Assembly (NCBI GenBank): GCA_003020985.1
Contig: PXRM01000043.1
Coordinates: 1-47,778, forward strand
Direction of reading: 5' to 3'
Length of the DNA stretch: 47,778 bases
From: Halobacteriales archaeon QS_4_70_19
Lineage (GTDB): Archaea; Halobacteriota; Halobacteria; Halobacteriales; Haloarculaceae
The first letter of the stretch is position 1; each line of letters starts with the position of its first letter. Both the position numbers and the translations under genes were made by a program. Under the pieces are notes generated by a model, which saw only the letters and a list, made by a program, of their open reading frames with translations, did no database searches and had not been told where the DNA came from. Of the stretch, positions 9,147 through 17,086 are shown piece after piece.

Positions 9147-10607
9147 ATGAGACGGCGCAGGTTCCTCCGGCGGTCCGGGCTGGTCGCGGGCGGACTGGGG
9201 CTCCTTCCGGAACGCGTCGCGAGTGACGACACGGCGGCGAACTCCCAGGGGACGCCCACGTCCTCTCCCCGCGAGACCACTCCGGTCGCCGAGGGGACCG
9301 CGCCGCTGGGGCGACTCCCCATCGGCGGGCTCCGGGAGGTCGTCACGTCGCCGGACGGGGAGACGGCCTACTGCGCGACGACCGACGGGTTCGCCGTCGT
9401 CGACCTCGGGGACCCGGCCGCCCCCGAACTCCTGGTCGACGAGCGCGAGCCGCTGGCCGACCGCGAGGGTACGCTCTCCGACGTGTTCGACGTGAAACTC
9501 GACGCGGCGAACGACCTCCTGGCCGTCGTCGGGCCCGCGAACCCGATCCAGGCGGACGCGTTCCGGGGACTGCTCGTCTACGACGTGAGCGACCGGACCG
9601 CGCCCGAGCGCGTGACCGTCTACGAGACCGACTACTTCAACCACAACTGCTTCGCCACCGACGGCCACGTTTACCTCTGTGCGAACCGGGGCGACCGCAA
9701 CGGCGTCGTCGTCGTCAACGCCCGGACCGGGGAGACGGTCGGTGACTGGTCGCTGGCCGACCGCGACGAGCAGTGGCGCGACGTCCGGCTCCAGAACTGG
9801 GTGCTGCACGACGTGTTCGTCCACGATGGGACCGCGTACCTCCCCTTCTGGGACGCCGGGACGGTGCTGCTCGACGTGAGCGACCCGTCCACGCCGGAGT
9901 TCCGCTCGCACATCCGCGGGCAGCCGCCGGGCCAGCTCGCGGCCCTCACCAGCGGCGAGGCCGACGACGAGGCGATGGAGCCGCCGGGGAACGACCACTA
10001 CACGGCCACCAGCGAGGACGGCGACCTGCTGGGCGTCGGCGTCGAGGCCTGGGACGCGGACCCGGACGACGACGCCGGCGGCCCCGGCGGCATTACCCTC
10101 TACGACGTAAGCGACCCGACCGCGCCCGAGGAACTGTCGGTCATCGAGCCGCCGCCGACGCCGGACCCCACGTTCGACGGCGTCTGGACCACCTCGCACA
10201 ACTTCGCCTTCCGGGGGGACCGCCTCTACACCTCCTGGTACCGCGGCGGCGTCCGGGTCTACGACGTCTCGGACCCGACCGAGCCCGCGCTGCTGGCGCG
10301 CTGGCGTGACTCCCTCGAGACGGGCTTCTGGACCGCGGTGCCCGCCGGCGACCGAGACATCTTCGTCGCGCCGTCGTGGAAGGGGCGCGACGAGGCGGGC
10401 GAGTACACCGCAGAGCGGGCCGCCCTCTACACGTTCTCGGACCCGGCTACCGGGACGCCCACGTCGGCGGACGGCGCGTCGAGCGACGGCCAGCCGGGGT
10501 TCGGGCCGCTGGCCGGGGTCGCGGGCCTCGGTGCGGGGGTGCTGTACGCGCTGGCACGCCGCCGCGGCGACGGTTCGTCGGACCGGACATCCGACCGCAA
10601 GGTTTAG
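9147..10607 (+). CDS. Tat-exported LVIVD-repeat protein with PGF-CTERM anchor (copy 1)
   Basis: The 486-residue product begins with a twin-arginine signal (MRRRRFLRRSGLVAGG...) and a low-complexity linker. It then has repeated LVIVD-type beta-propeller blades ending in YDVSD or LDVSD (VVDLGDPAAPE, LLVYDVSDRTAPERV, VLLDVSDPSTPEF, VRVYDVSDPTEPALL). Conserved His-rich blade sequences such as FNHNCFATDGHVYL and WTTSHNFAFRGDRLYTSW could bind metal or ligand, but I see no enzyme signature. The C-terminus is a PGF-CTERM tripartite signal (PGFGPLAGVAGLGAG..., then arginines), implying archaeosortase processing and lipid anchoring. An in-frame ATG-like start 19 codons upstream (9090) would precede the Tat motif and is rejected. 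Confidence 0.9.
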   Translation: MRRRRFLRRSGLVAGGLGLLPERVASDDTAANSQGTPTSSPRETTPVAEGTAPLGRLPIGGLREVVTSPDGETAYCATTDGFAVVDLGDPAAPELLVDEREPLADREGTLSDVFDVKLDAANDLLAVVGPANPIQADAFRGLLVYDVSDRTAPERVTVYETDYFNHNCFATDGHVYLCANRGDRNGVVVVNARTGETVGDWSLADRDEQWRDVRLQNWVLHDVFVHDGTAYLPFWDAGTVLLDVSDPSTPEFRSHIRGQPPGQLAALTSGEADDEAMEPPGNDHYTATSEDGDLLGVGVEAWDADPDDDAGGPGGITLYDVSDPTAPEELSVIEPPPTPDPTFDGVWTTSHNFAFRGDRLYTSWYRGGVRVYDVSDPTEPALLARWRDSLETGFWTAVPAGDRDIFVAPSWKGRDEAGEYTAERAALYTFSDPATGTPTSADGASSDGQPGFGPLAGVAGLGAGVLYALARRRGDGSSDRTSDRKV

Positions 10608-10631
10608 CCCCGGCCGCGGGCGAGTGGACGC

Positions 10632-12140
10632 GTGAACCGCCGGTCGTTCCTCCGTCGCGGGGTCGCGATTCCGGCCGCGCTGGCTGGTGTCGGCAGCAGT
10701 GCCCGCCTCGTCGGAGCCCGGTCCGGGCCACGGGCCGCTCCCAACGACTTCGGCCCGCTCACGTCGCTGCGTGTCCCCGGGACGAAGGAGGCCGTCCTCG
10801 ATGCCGCCGGCGAGACCGCCTTCCTCGCCGTCACCGACGGGTTCGCCGTCGTCGACCTCGGGGACCCGGCCGCACCCGAGGTCGTCCACGAGAACCGCGA
10901 GCCCTGGGCCGGCGCGGGCAACGGCCGCCTCGAACAGGTCTACGACGTGAAGTTCGACCGGACGGCGGACCTGCTGGCGGTCGTCGGCCCCGCCAACCCA
11001 CGCGACGTGTTCCAGGGACTCGTCGTCTACGACGTGAGCGACCGGACCGCCCCCGAGCGGGTCGCCGTCCACGAGACGCGTTCGTTCAACCACAACTGCT
11101 TCGCCACGGACGGCCACGTCTACCTGCCCGAGAACACGAAGGAGCGCAACTCGCTCGTCGTCGTCGACGCCCGCGCCGGCGAGGCGGTCGGTCGCTGGTC
11201 CATCGCCGACGTCGACGAGCGGTGGACGGAGGTCGGCCCGAACTGGGTGCTGCACGACATCCACGTCCACGACGGGGTCGCCTACCTCGCCCACTGGGAT
11301 GCCGGGACGTGGGCGGTCGACGTGAGCGACCCGGCTGCGCCGGAACTCCTCGCGCGGATTCGTGGGCGCGACGCCGCCACCTTCGCGGAGATGCCCCGCG
11401 CCGAGGCCCGCCGGGACTACTCCGAGCCGCCGGGGAACGACCACTACACCGCGACGAACGAGGACGGCGACCTCCTGGGTATCGGCGTCGAGGCCTGGGA
11501 CACGGACACCGCCGACGACGCCGGCGGCCCCGGCGGCATCACCCTCTACGACGTGAGCGACCTCTCGGCTCCCGAGAAACTGGCGTTCATCGAGCCGCCG
11601 CCGACGCCGGACCCGACTCTCGGTGGCACCTGGACCACCTCGCACAACTTCCGGTTCCGGGGGGACCGCCTCTACACCTCCTGGTACGAGGGCGGCGTCC
11701 GCGTCTACGACATCTCGGACCCGGCCGAGCCTGCACTGCTGGCACGCTGGCGCGACAGCGACGCTACGAGCATGTGGACCGCGGTGCCCGCCGGCGACCG
11801 CGAGTTCTTCGTCGCCACCAGCCACCGGGACGGACCGCGCGCCGCCGAGGACAGCTCCACCGAGCGCGCCGCGCTCTACACCTTCCCCGACCCGCCCGCG
11901 GACGCCGCGCCCCTGACGCCGACGCCGGGCGCCACGCCGACGGCCACCGGCACCCCGACCGACGCCTCGTTCACTGCCACGCCCACCGCCACCGAGCCCC
12001 CGGCCCCGACGGGGACTACCCCCGGAACGGGCGGGGAACCGACCTCCACGGACGCCGCCGGCCCCGGGTTCGGCCCGCTCGCGGCGCTCGGTGGACTGGG
12101 ACTGGGCGCGTGGCGGCTGCTCCGGCGGCACGGAGAGTAG
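10632..12140 (+). CDS. Tat-exported LVIVD-repeat protein with PGF-CTERM anchor (copy 2)
   Basis: The 502-residue protein is a close paralogue of the gene 24 bases upstream and shares blade order and motifs (FNHNCFATDGHVYLPEN, NDHYTATNEDGDLLG, WTTSHNFRFRGDRLYTSW). It starts at a GTG giving MNRRSFLRRGVAIPAALAG, a Tat signal. It differs by a long Thr/Pro-rich stalk (TPTPGATPTATGTPT and onward, about residues 420-465), a probable O-glycosylated cell-wall spacer, before the PGF-CTERM segment PGFGPLAALGGLGLGAW. The arrangement indicates tandem duplication and probably cotranscription. Function is unknown; a surface-exposed binding protein is my inference. Confidence 0.9.
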   Translation: MNRRSFLRRGVAIPAALAGVGSSARLVGARSGPRAAPNDFGPLTSLRVPGTKEAVLDAAGETAFLAVTDGFAVVDLGDPAAPEVVHENREPWAGAGNGRLEQVYDVKFDRTADLLAVVGPANPRDVFQGLVVYDVSDRTAPERVAVHETRSFNHNCFATDGHVYLPENTKERNSLVVVDARAGEAVGRWSIADVDERWTEVGPNWVLHDIHVHDGVAYLAHWDAGTWAVDVSDPAAPELLARIRGRDAATFAEMPRAEARRDYSEPPGNDHYTATNEDGDLLGIGVEAWDTDTADDAGGPGGITLYDVSDLSAPEKLAFIEPPPTPDPTLGGTWTTSHNFRFRGDRLYTSWYEGGVRVYDISDPAEPALLARWRDSDATSMWTAVPAGDREFFVATSHRDGPRAAEDSSTERAALYTFPDPPADAAPLTPTPGATPTATGTPTDASFTATPTATEPPAPTGTTPGTGGEPTSTDAAGPGFGPLAALGGLGLGAWRLLRRHGE

Positions 12141-12239
12141 ACGTGGAATCCATATTACGTGGAAGATTAGACTATTCGCCCGGAAGTCGAGGAATAACTG
12201 AGTAATACTGGCGGCAGTGAAGAAGTTTTGATGGGCTCC

Positions 12240-12260
12240 GCGACCGGTCCGTCCGGTCGC
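12240..12260. terminator. perfect hairpin between convergent genes
   Basis: GCGACCGG and CCGGTCGC form an 8-bp perfect stem around a 5-base loop, three bases beyond the FAU-1 stop codon. Its position between convergent genes suggests a transcription terminator or transcript end. There is only a short TTTT tract at 12226-12229. Confidence 0.45.
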
Positions 12261-12263
12261 GCT

Positions 12264-13718
12264 CTACAGCGCGTTCTCCACCGCCGTCGCGACGCTCCGG
12301 GCCTTCTCCGCGAGCGCCTCGCCGATGTACCCGCGGTCGACGGCGGCGTCGAGTTCGTCGTCGTCGACCCGGCGGACCTCGCCGTCGGCCGTCTTCACCA
12401 CGTCGACGTGGAGGTCGACGTAGCGGGCGGCGTCCGGGAACAGTTCGACGGGCGTGCAGACGTTGACGTACGTCCCGCGCCGGGTGCCGTCGTCGCCGCG
12501 GTAGACGGTCGGGTACCACCAGCGGCCCTCGGTCAGTTTCGTGATGGCGACGTCGCCCGCCCGGCGTTCGACGCCGAGCGCGTCGTAGCTGCCGCCGGGA
12601 CTCATCTGCCGGCGGACCGTCACCGTCCCCTCGGGGTCGTAGTCGGTCACCTCCCCGCGGCCGAGCGTGATGAGCCGGCCGTCCGGCTTCCCGTGGTGGA
12701 GCGCGAGTCGGTCGCCCTCGTGCGGACCGAACTGGCGGGTGACGGCGGCGAACGGGAACGGGTCGTCCTCGGCGAACCGATTACCGGCGACGGCCTCCGC
12801 GAAGTCGACCGCGGCGCTGGCGGCGTAGTCGGCCGCCTTGGTCCGGTGGTGGCCCGGCATCGTCGCCGTCACGTCGCGGCGATGGGCGTCGAGTTCGAAG
12901 CGCGACTCCCGGCCGAACCAGCACCAGGCGGTAGCTCCGGGCGCGACGACCGGGCCGGGTGCCTCGTCCGGGTCGGTGTCGTCCAGCGCGGCCGTGACGG
13001 TCTCGACGCGGTCGACGGCGGCCCCCAGCGCGTCCGCGAGCGCGTCGAGGTCGGCGTCGTCGGCGGCGCGGTCCCAGCGCGGCGCCCACCCGTCCGGCAC
13101 GTCGACCGGGAGCATCTCCGCCATCCGGGCAGCCTCGCCCGACCCGCCCGACCCGCCGCGCCGGAGTTCGACGAGGCCGCCGTCGACGACCAGTCGCGTC
13201 CCGAGTTCGGGGCGGTCGTCGTCCCACGGGGGCCGGGGGTCCTGCACCTGCACGCGGAGGCCGTCGCCCTCCTCGACGTAGTCGTCGGTCGCACTGTACG
13301 GGAGGAACCCCGACCCGGGGCCACAGTCGACGACGGCCCCGTTCCCGAGGGCGTCCGTGACGAGTCCCTGGTAGACGGCGCCCGCCGGGAGCGTCGCCGC
13401 CCAGGTGAGGCTGTCGCGCCCGACGGCCGCGAGCCGGTCGCGCAGGCGGGCGACAGCCCAGGGCGCCCCCGAGACGCCGACGCCCTGGCGCTCGGCGGTC
13501 GTCTCGACGGTGGCGGCGGCCGACACGACGGGGAACTCGGCGCCGAACCGCTCGCGGATGGGTTCCGAGGCCTGCACGACCCGCGTGTCGAGTCCGCCCG
13601 TGGTCGTGCCGTGGAGCAGGGCCGTCAGCGCCGTCGTGTAGATGCCCCGGACCCGGGCCGAGAGCGTGGCGTCCGCCGGCGGTTCGGGCAGCCCGGTACC
13701 GGCCGCGTCCTCGCTCAT
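12264..13718 (-). CDS. FAU-1-type RNA-binding ribonuclease (DUF402 domain)
   Basis: The 484-residue product matches the archaeal FAU-1 (AU-1) family. It has an N-terminal S1-like/RNase E-like region (ARVRGIYTTALTALLHGT, VYQGLVTDALGNGAVVDCG, YVEEGDGLRVQVQDPRPPW) and a C-terminal DUF402 domain (GRWWYPTVYRGDDG, YVNVCTPVELFPDAARYVDLHVDVV, DDELDAAVDRGYI). In Thermococcales FAU-1 binds AU-rich RNA and takes part in rRNA processing. The start codon ATG overlaps the stop of the upstream 125-residue gene (ATGA), so the two form a translationally coupled pair. Extending the frame upstream adds only Arg-rich sequence that overlaps the neighbour. Confidence 0.9.
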   Translation of the reverse strand: MSEDAAGTGLPEPPADATLSARVRGIYTTALTALLHGTTTGGLDTRVVQASEPIRERFGAEFPVVSAAATVETTAERQGVGVSGAPWAVARLRDRLAAVGRDSLTWAATLPAGAVYQGLVTDALGNGAVVDCGPGSGFLPYSATDDYVEEGDGLRVQVQDPRPPWDDDRPELGTRLVVDGGLVELRRGGSGGSGEAARMAEMLPVDVPDGWAPRWDRAADDADLDALADALGAAVDRVETVTAALDDTDPDEAPGPVVAPGATAWCWFGRESRFELDAHRRDVTATMPGHHRTKAADYAASAAVDFAEAVAGNRFAEDDPFPFAAVTRQFGPHEGDRLALHHGKPDGRLITLGRGEVTDYDPEGTVTVRRQMSPGGSYDALGVERRAGDVAITKLTEGRWWYPTVYRGDDGTRRGTYVNVCTPVELFPDAARYVDLHVDVVKTADGEVRRVDDDELDAAVDRGYIGEALAEKARSVATAVENAL

Positions 13719-14092
13719 TCGAGCGCCCCGCGGGTCGCCGCGAACCGGACGCGGTCGTGGACCGTCGAGCCGAGCGTGAGTTCGACGGTCCCGTCCGAGA
13801 GGACGCGGCCGTCCTCGACGGGGACGCCCCAGGTGTCGAACCGGAGCCACCCGCGCAGGTCCGCGGCGTGGGTGTAGGCGTCCAGCCACCGGACCTCGTG
13901 CTCGGGGAACTCGGCGGTGGAGTGGGCCTGGTCCATCGTGGAGTAGACCGCGTCGTGTTCGTCGAAGAAGGCTTCCAGGTCGTCGGCGGCGGCCGTGACG
14001 GCGTCGGCAACGGCGTCGGAGGCCTCCTGCAGCTCTTCGGTCGTCAGGCCGACCTCGCGGAGCGCCGCCTGCTCGCGGGGGTCGAAATGCAT
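13715..14092 (-). CDS. conserved haloarchaeal protein upstream of FAU-1 (DUF7532-like)
   Basis: The 125-residue acidic protein begins MHFDPREQAALREVGLTTEE. It has a helical N-terminal half (ASDAVADAVTAAADDLEAFF) and a beta-rich C-terminal half (VRWLDAYTHAADLRGW, DTWGVPVEDGRVL). I believe haloarchaeal databases group such proteins as DUF7532, but I cannot verify this. It has no known function, no cysteines and no membrane segment. Its stop overlaps the FAU-1 ATG by four bases, so a role connected with RNA metabolism is plausible but inferred only from coupling. Its promoter region is duplicated (see the repeat at 14099-14207). Confidence 0.85.
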   Translation of the reverse strand: MHFDPREQAALREVGLTTEELQEASDAVADAVTAAADDLEAFFDEHDAVYSTMDQAHSTAEFPEHEVRWLDAYTHAADLRGWLRFDTWGVPVEDGRVLSDGTVELTLGSTVHDRVRFAATRGALE

Positions 14093-14098
14093 ACCCCG

Positions 14099-14207
14099 GC
14101 TTCGACGGGTGGGGACGAAAAGCGTCCGGTGTGGGGGATAGTGGTTACGGTGGGGTTGGCGGGTGGGCCGCTTCGACGGGTGGGGACGAAAAGCGTCCGG
14201 TGTGGGG
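14099..14207. repeat. 38-bp direct repeat (two copies, period 71) containing the core promoter of the minus-strand pair
   Basis: An identical 38-base sequence lies at 14099-14136 and 14170-14207. On the minus strand the proximal copy covers positions -7 to -44 of the 125-residue gene and contains CTTTTCG (14116-14123 region) at about -27, a plausible TATA element. The distal copy repeats this element 71 bases further upstream. The rest of the intergenic space to 14369 shows no gene. Confidence 0.9.
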
Positions 14208-14369
14208 CGGCCCGGCCAGGCGGTTCGCCGCCCGGACCGGCAGCCGGCCACGCTTCTCCCGCGACGGCTGGCCACGCTCCCCGGTGGTCGGCAGCCCCCC
14301 TGTTCGGTTCGTGTCCGGTATCTCGACGGTCGGAAGCATTAGGGAGCCGCGTGGAGTAGTCGTGGGCGA

Positions 14370-15527
14370 ATGGGAGATCGCGATCCGATCGAAGCTCACG
14401 GCGACGGTACCCGTGACCTCTACGATATCTCGACCTGGGAGCCCCGGTCGACGCTGGACCGGCTCGCCGTCCGGCTCTACCACGGTGTCCTGAAGACGAT
14501 CCGGCTGGTCGTCGTCCTGCTGGCGGGGCTCATCCTGCTGAGCCAGTTCCTCCTCGGGAGCATCGGTGCCACGTTCGCCGAGGACCCCTACTCCGTCGGG
14601 CTGGTGCTCCTGTCGGTGGTGCCGGCGCTCGGCCTCGCCGCCTACGTCTACGTGGCGGACGTCACCTCGTCGGAGCCGCTCGAACTCCTCGTCGGCACGT
14701 TCATGCTCGGCATCCTGTTCGCCGGTTTCGCGGCGGTCCTCAACACGGTGCTCGGCCCCGTGGTCCGGGGCGTCCCATCGACGCTCGGCGTGCTCGGGAG
14801 CATCGTCGGCACCGTCCTCTTCTTCTACCTCGTGGTGGGGCCGGTGGAGGAGGCGGTGAAACTGCTCGCCGTCCGGCTCTATGCCTACCGCGACCGCTCC
14901 TTCGACGCGGTCATCGACGGCGCTGTCTACGGGGCCGCCGCGGGCCTGGGCTTTGCCACCATCGAGAACGCCCTCTACATCACGCGCAGCCTCAACGCCT
15001 CGGGCAACGAGTTCGCGCTGGGTGCCGCGCTCGGCGCCGCGGGCCTGGGCTGGGTCGCCGCCGCGCTGGCCGACCTCTCGCTCCCGGTCGCCCAGTCGAG
15101 CGCGGGCGGCATCATCGGCATCGTCGGAACGGGCGGTCGCATCGCGGCGCTGCGCGCGCTGGCCGGCCCCGGCCACGTCATCTACTCCGCGTTCGCCGGC
15201 TACTACCTCGGCCTCGCCAAGTTCAACAGCGAGAACGCCGGCCCCATCGCGGTGAAGGGGCTGCTCATCGCGTCGCTCATCCACGCCACCTACAACGTCC
15301 TCGTCGGCATCGTCCCCGCGGTGTTCGTCGTCACCGCGAGCGAGTTCGCCGGCGTCTCCGTCCCGGACCTCGTGGCGTTCTTCGCGTTCGTCCTCGTCTA
15401 CGACAGCATCTTCGGCTTCGCGCTGCTCCGGAAGATCCGCGCCTACCGGGCGGCCTACCACGACGTCCGCGGAACCGATGACCGCGAGGGGACGTTCGAC
15501 CCGGAGGCAACGGAGTTCGACCCGTAG
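14370..15527 (+). CDS. PrsW-family intramembrane metalloprotease
   Basis: The 385-residue protein has an N-terminal cytoplasmic segment and about eight hydrophobic helices. The PrsW/CAAX-protease motifs are all visible: EEAVKLLAVRLYAYR (glutamate pair near residues 159-160), DGAVYGAAAGLGFATIEN (about 188-205), the conserved HVIYSAFAGYYLGLAKF, and SLIHATYNVLVG near 304-315. The family cleaves membrane proteins; in Bacillus PrsW acts on an anti-sigma factor, but the archaeal substrate is unknown. The ATG at 14370 has an AT-rich element (gcattaggg) about 30 bases upstream. The C-terminal tail after the last helix is charged (TDDREGTFDPEATEFDP). Confidence 0.92.
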   Translation: MGDRDPIEAHGDGTRDLYDISTWEPRSTLDRLAVRLYHGVLKTIRLVVVLLAGLILLSQFLLGSIGATFAEDPYSVGLVLLSVVPALGLAAYVYVADVTSSEPLELLVGTFMLGILFAGFAAVLNTVLGPVVRGVPSTLGVLGSIVGTVLFFYLVVGPVEEAVKLLAVRLYAYRDRSFDAVIDGAVYGAAAGLGFATIENALYITRSLNASGNEFALGAALGAAGLGWVAAALADLSLPVAQSSAGGIIGIVGTGGRIAALRALAGPGHVIYSAFAGYYLGLAKFNSENAGPIAVKGLLIASLIHATYNVLVGIVPAVFVVTASEFAGVSVPDLVAFFAFVLVYDSIFGFALLRKIRAYRAAYHDVRGTDDREGTFDPEATEFDP

Positions 15528-15590
15528 TGTCCCGGCCCGTGACACCACGGCGGGCGAAGGTTTAGGACGGCGGTGGGCGAACGCCGGATC

Positions 15591-15821
15591 ATGGTCCGTG
15601 CGTTCATCATGGTGAAGGTCGAGGCCGGCCACGCCGAAGCGACACTCGACGCCGTGGTCGCCCTCGAGCGAGTGACGGAGGCCCACGTCGTCGCTGGCGA
15701 CTACGACATCGTCGCCGAGGCCGAGGGCGAGGAAGTGTACGACGTGCTGCACTCGGCGTCGAACGCGGTCCGTGCCCTGGAGCACGTGACCGACACGAAG
15801 ACGTACGTCTGCCTGGAATGA
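15591..15821 (+). CDS. stand-alone Lrp/AsnC ligand-binding (RAM) domain protein
   Basis: The 76-residue product, MVRAFIMVKVEAGHAEATLD and onward, is a lone RAM/SAM (AsnC C-terminal) domain. It lacks the helix-turn-helix found in full Lrp regulators. The hallmark pattern is present: AHVVAGDYDIVAEAEG, then a helix (VYDVLHSASNAVRALEHV) and the strand TDTKTYVCLE. Such domains bind amino acids or other small ligands and form oligomers with full-length Lrp proteins. A TATA-like TTTAGG at 15561-15566 is 25-30 bases upstream and fixes this start over GTG at 15573. Its stop overlaps the ATG of the next gene (ATGA), so the pair is cotranscribed. Confidence 0.9.
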   Translation: MVRAFIMVKVEAGHAEATLDAVVALERVTEAHVVAGDYDIVAEAEGEEVYDVLHSASNAVRALEHVTDTKTYVCLE

Positions 15822-16354
15822 CCGACGGCACCGACAGCCCGCCGGCTGCGGAGCTGGCGCGCCGGTACTTCGGGCACGTGTCCGACCGCGACCCGGACGC
15901 CATGGCCGCGATGGTCGCCGCCGACGTCGTCGAGGAGTTCGTCGTTCTGGGGACCTATCACGGCCGCGAGGCGCTCCGGTCGTTCTTCGAGGAGCTGTTC
16001 GCGGCCGTCCCGGACTCCTCGTTCGAGGTCGAGGCCATCCACGACGTCGACGAGACCACCGCCATCGGCCAGTGGCAGCTCACGGGAACGTTCGAGGGCG
16101 GCCCCTTCGAGGGTATCGAGCCGACCGGCGAGCCGCTCGACTTCCGCGGCATCGACGTGCTGGAGTTCGAGGACCGAACCGCGGCCGACGGCTCCGAGGA
16201 GCGGCTCCTCGCCCACAACACCATCTACTACGACGGCCTCACCTTCGCCCGGCAGATCGGCCTGCTGCCCGACGAGGACTCGCTGCCCGACCGCGCCATG
16301 CTCGCGGGGTTCAACGGCCTGACGAAGCTCCGCAAGCAGCTGCAGGACGTCTGA
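15818..16354 (+). CDS. SnoaL-like / ester-cyclase-type NTF2-fold protein
   Basis: The 178-residue product has the NTF2-like SnoaL pattern: a helical start (ELARRYFGHVSDRDPDAMAA), VVEEFVVLGTYHGREALRSF, AVPDSSFEVEAIHDVDETT, IGQWQLTGTFEGGPFEGIEP, and a strand with RGIDVLEF. The fragment TYYDGLTF-like (IYYDGLTFARQIGLLP) is typical of ester cyclase relatives. The substrate is unknown, and many members act as polyketide cyclases or dehydratases while others have no known reaction. It overlaps the stop of the RAM-domain gene by four bases, which hints that the sensor domain and this protein work on the same small molecule. That link is inference. Confidence 0.85.
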   Translation: MTDGTDSPPAAELARRYFGHVSDRDPDAMAAMVAADVVEEFVVLGTYHGREALRSFFEELFAAVPDSSFEVEAIHDVDETTAIGQWQLTGTFEGGPFEGIEPTGEPLDFRGIDVLEFEDRTAADGSEERLLAHNTIYYDGLTFARQIGLLPDEDSLPDRAMLAGFNGLTKLRKQLQDV

Positions 16355-16424
16355 GCGACCGCGACGGCCGGTCCACTGCCGACGCCGCTCGGAGTCCGCT
16401 GCCGGCTCCCGGGTCGACTCCGCC

Positions 16425-16520
16425 CTACAGCAGCGACCGGAGCAGCCGGAGGGGGAACGTGATGATCGCGATGACGAGACTAATCGCCTCCTTCGCGAAC
16501 GACCTGAGTGTTCCCAGCAT
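16425..16520 (-). CDS. putative 31-residue amphipathic membrane micro-protein
   Basis: A short frame encodes MLGTLRSFAKEAISLVIA and continues IITFPLRLLRSLL, then stops. The hydrophobic core flanked by Arg/Lys looks like a single membrane helix with positive ends. It sits between the SnoaL-like gene and a conserved minus-strand gene. I see no convincing TATA box at leaderless spacing, and the frame is open further upstream, so this is only tentative. Confidence 0.4.
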   Translation of the reverse strand: MLGTLRSFAKEAISLVIAIITFPLRLLRSLL

Positions 16521-16606
16521 ACTTCGCGCTCGGGTACCCTCGGAGACGACGGTTCGGCTTGCACACGCCAGCCGTTCAGCAGCCGGGTGACCGAGCCAGG
16601 CGGATC

Positions 16607-16885
16607 TCACATACGAATCTCCTCGCCGATCTTCTCCGCGACGTTCCTGGCCTCCTCCTTCCCGAGGTTCGGTTTCCGTGCAACGACCACGCTCTCGACC
16701 TGCAGAGTGTCGCTGTCGGGCAGGCGACCCATCCGAACGGTCGCCCCCTCGGAGATCTGCTCGGCAGCCTCCTGGACCCACGCCGGCGGCTCGGTGAGTT
16801 CCTCGAACTCCGACCGCCCCTGGAACCGAAAGCGGTAGTGGCTCTCGGCGACCTCCGCCACCTCGATGTCGGACTGATCTACCAT
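16607..16885 (-). CDS. conserved haloarchaeal hypothetical protein (92 aa)
   Basis: The 92-residue acidic protein begins MVDQSDIEVAEVAESHYRF. A beta-strand region (RFRFQGRSEFEELTEPPAW) is followed by ISEGATVRMGRLPDSDTLQV and a lysine-containing C-terminal helix (KEEARNVAEKIGEEI). It has no membrane segment, metal-binding cysteines or recognised motif. The start was placed at the ATG after a Pro/Cys-containing, non-conserved-looking extension that would begin at 16912. I do not recognise the family. It is read in the same direction as the tRNA that lies upstream. Confidence 0.7.
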   Translation of the reverse strand: MVDQSDIEVAEVAESHYRFRFQGRSEFEELTEPPAWVQEAAEQISEGATVRMGRLPDSDTLQVESVVVARKPNLGKEEARNVAEKIGEEIRM

Positions 16886-16971
16886 ACAGGGCAGGTCGGG
16901 CCCCCCGGCCAAGACTTGCCACCCGGAACGTGCAACGTCCGGCCCCTCGCAGTCGCCCGGCGGGCCACGAA

Positions 16972-17045
16972 CCCGGAGGGATTCTCACCACGGTCACTCC
17001 GCTCGCTGGCGCTCGCTCCGTTCCCTGGTTCAGGAATCCCTCCGG
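16972..17045. repeat. partial copy of tRNA 3'-end sequence plus its inverted copy
   Basis: cccggagggattc at 16972-16984 is identical to the 3' acceptor/T-arm region of the tRNA-Arg gene at 17091-17103, in the same orientation. An inverted copy, gaatccctccgg, lies at 17034-17045. Direct repeats of a tRNA 3' end are the usual trace of integrase-mediated insertion and loss. The intervening sequence (16985-17033) is a low-complexity gctcgct-type run with no gene. The stretch 16886-17086 contains nothing else I can support. Confidence 0.6.
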
Positions 17046-17086
17046 CGTCGATTGCGGTCGCTCACGTCCGTTCGCGACACGTAACA

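Noticed and set aside
7677..12131. A very long minus-strand open frame extending upstream of the SDR gene, opposite the ROK kinase and LVIVD genes
   Set aside because: It is an antisense frame in high-GC DNA. The SDR start at 7676 and the strong coding features on the plus strand explain the region.
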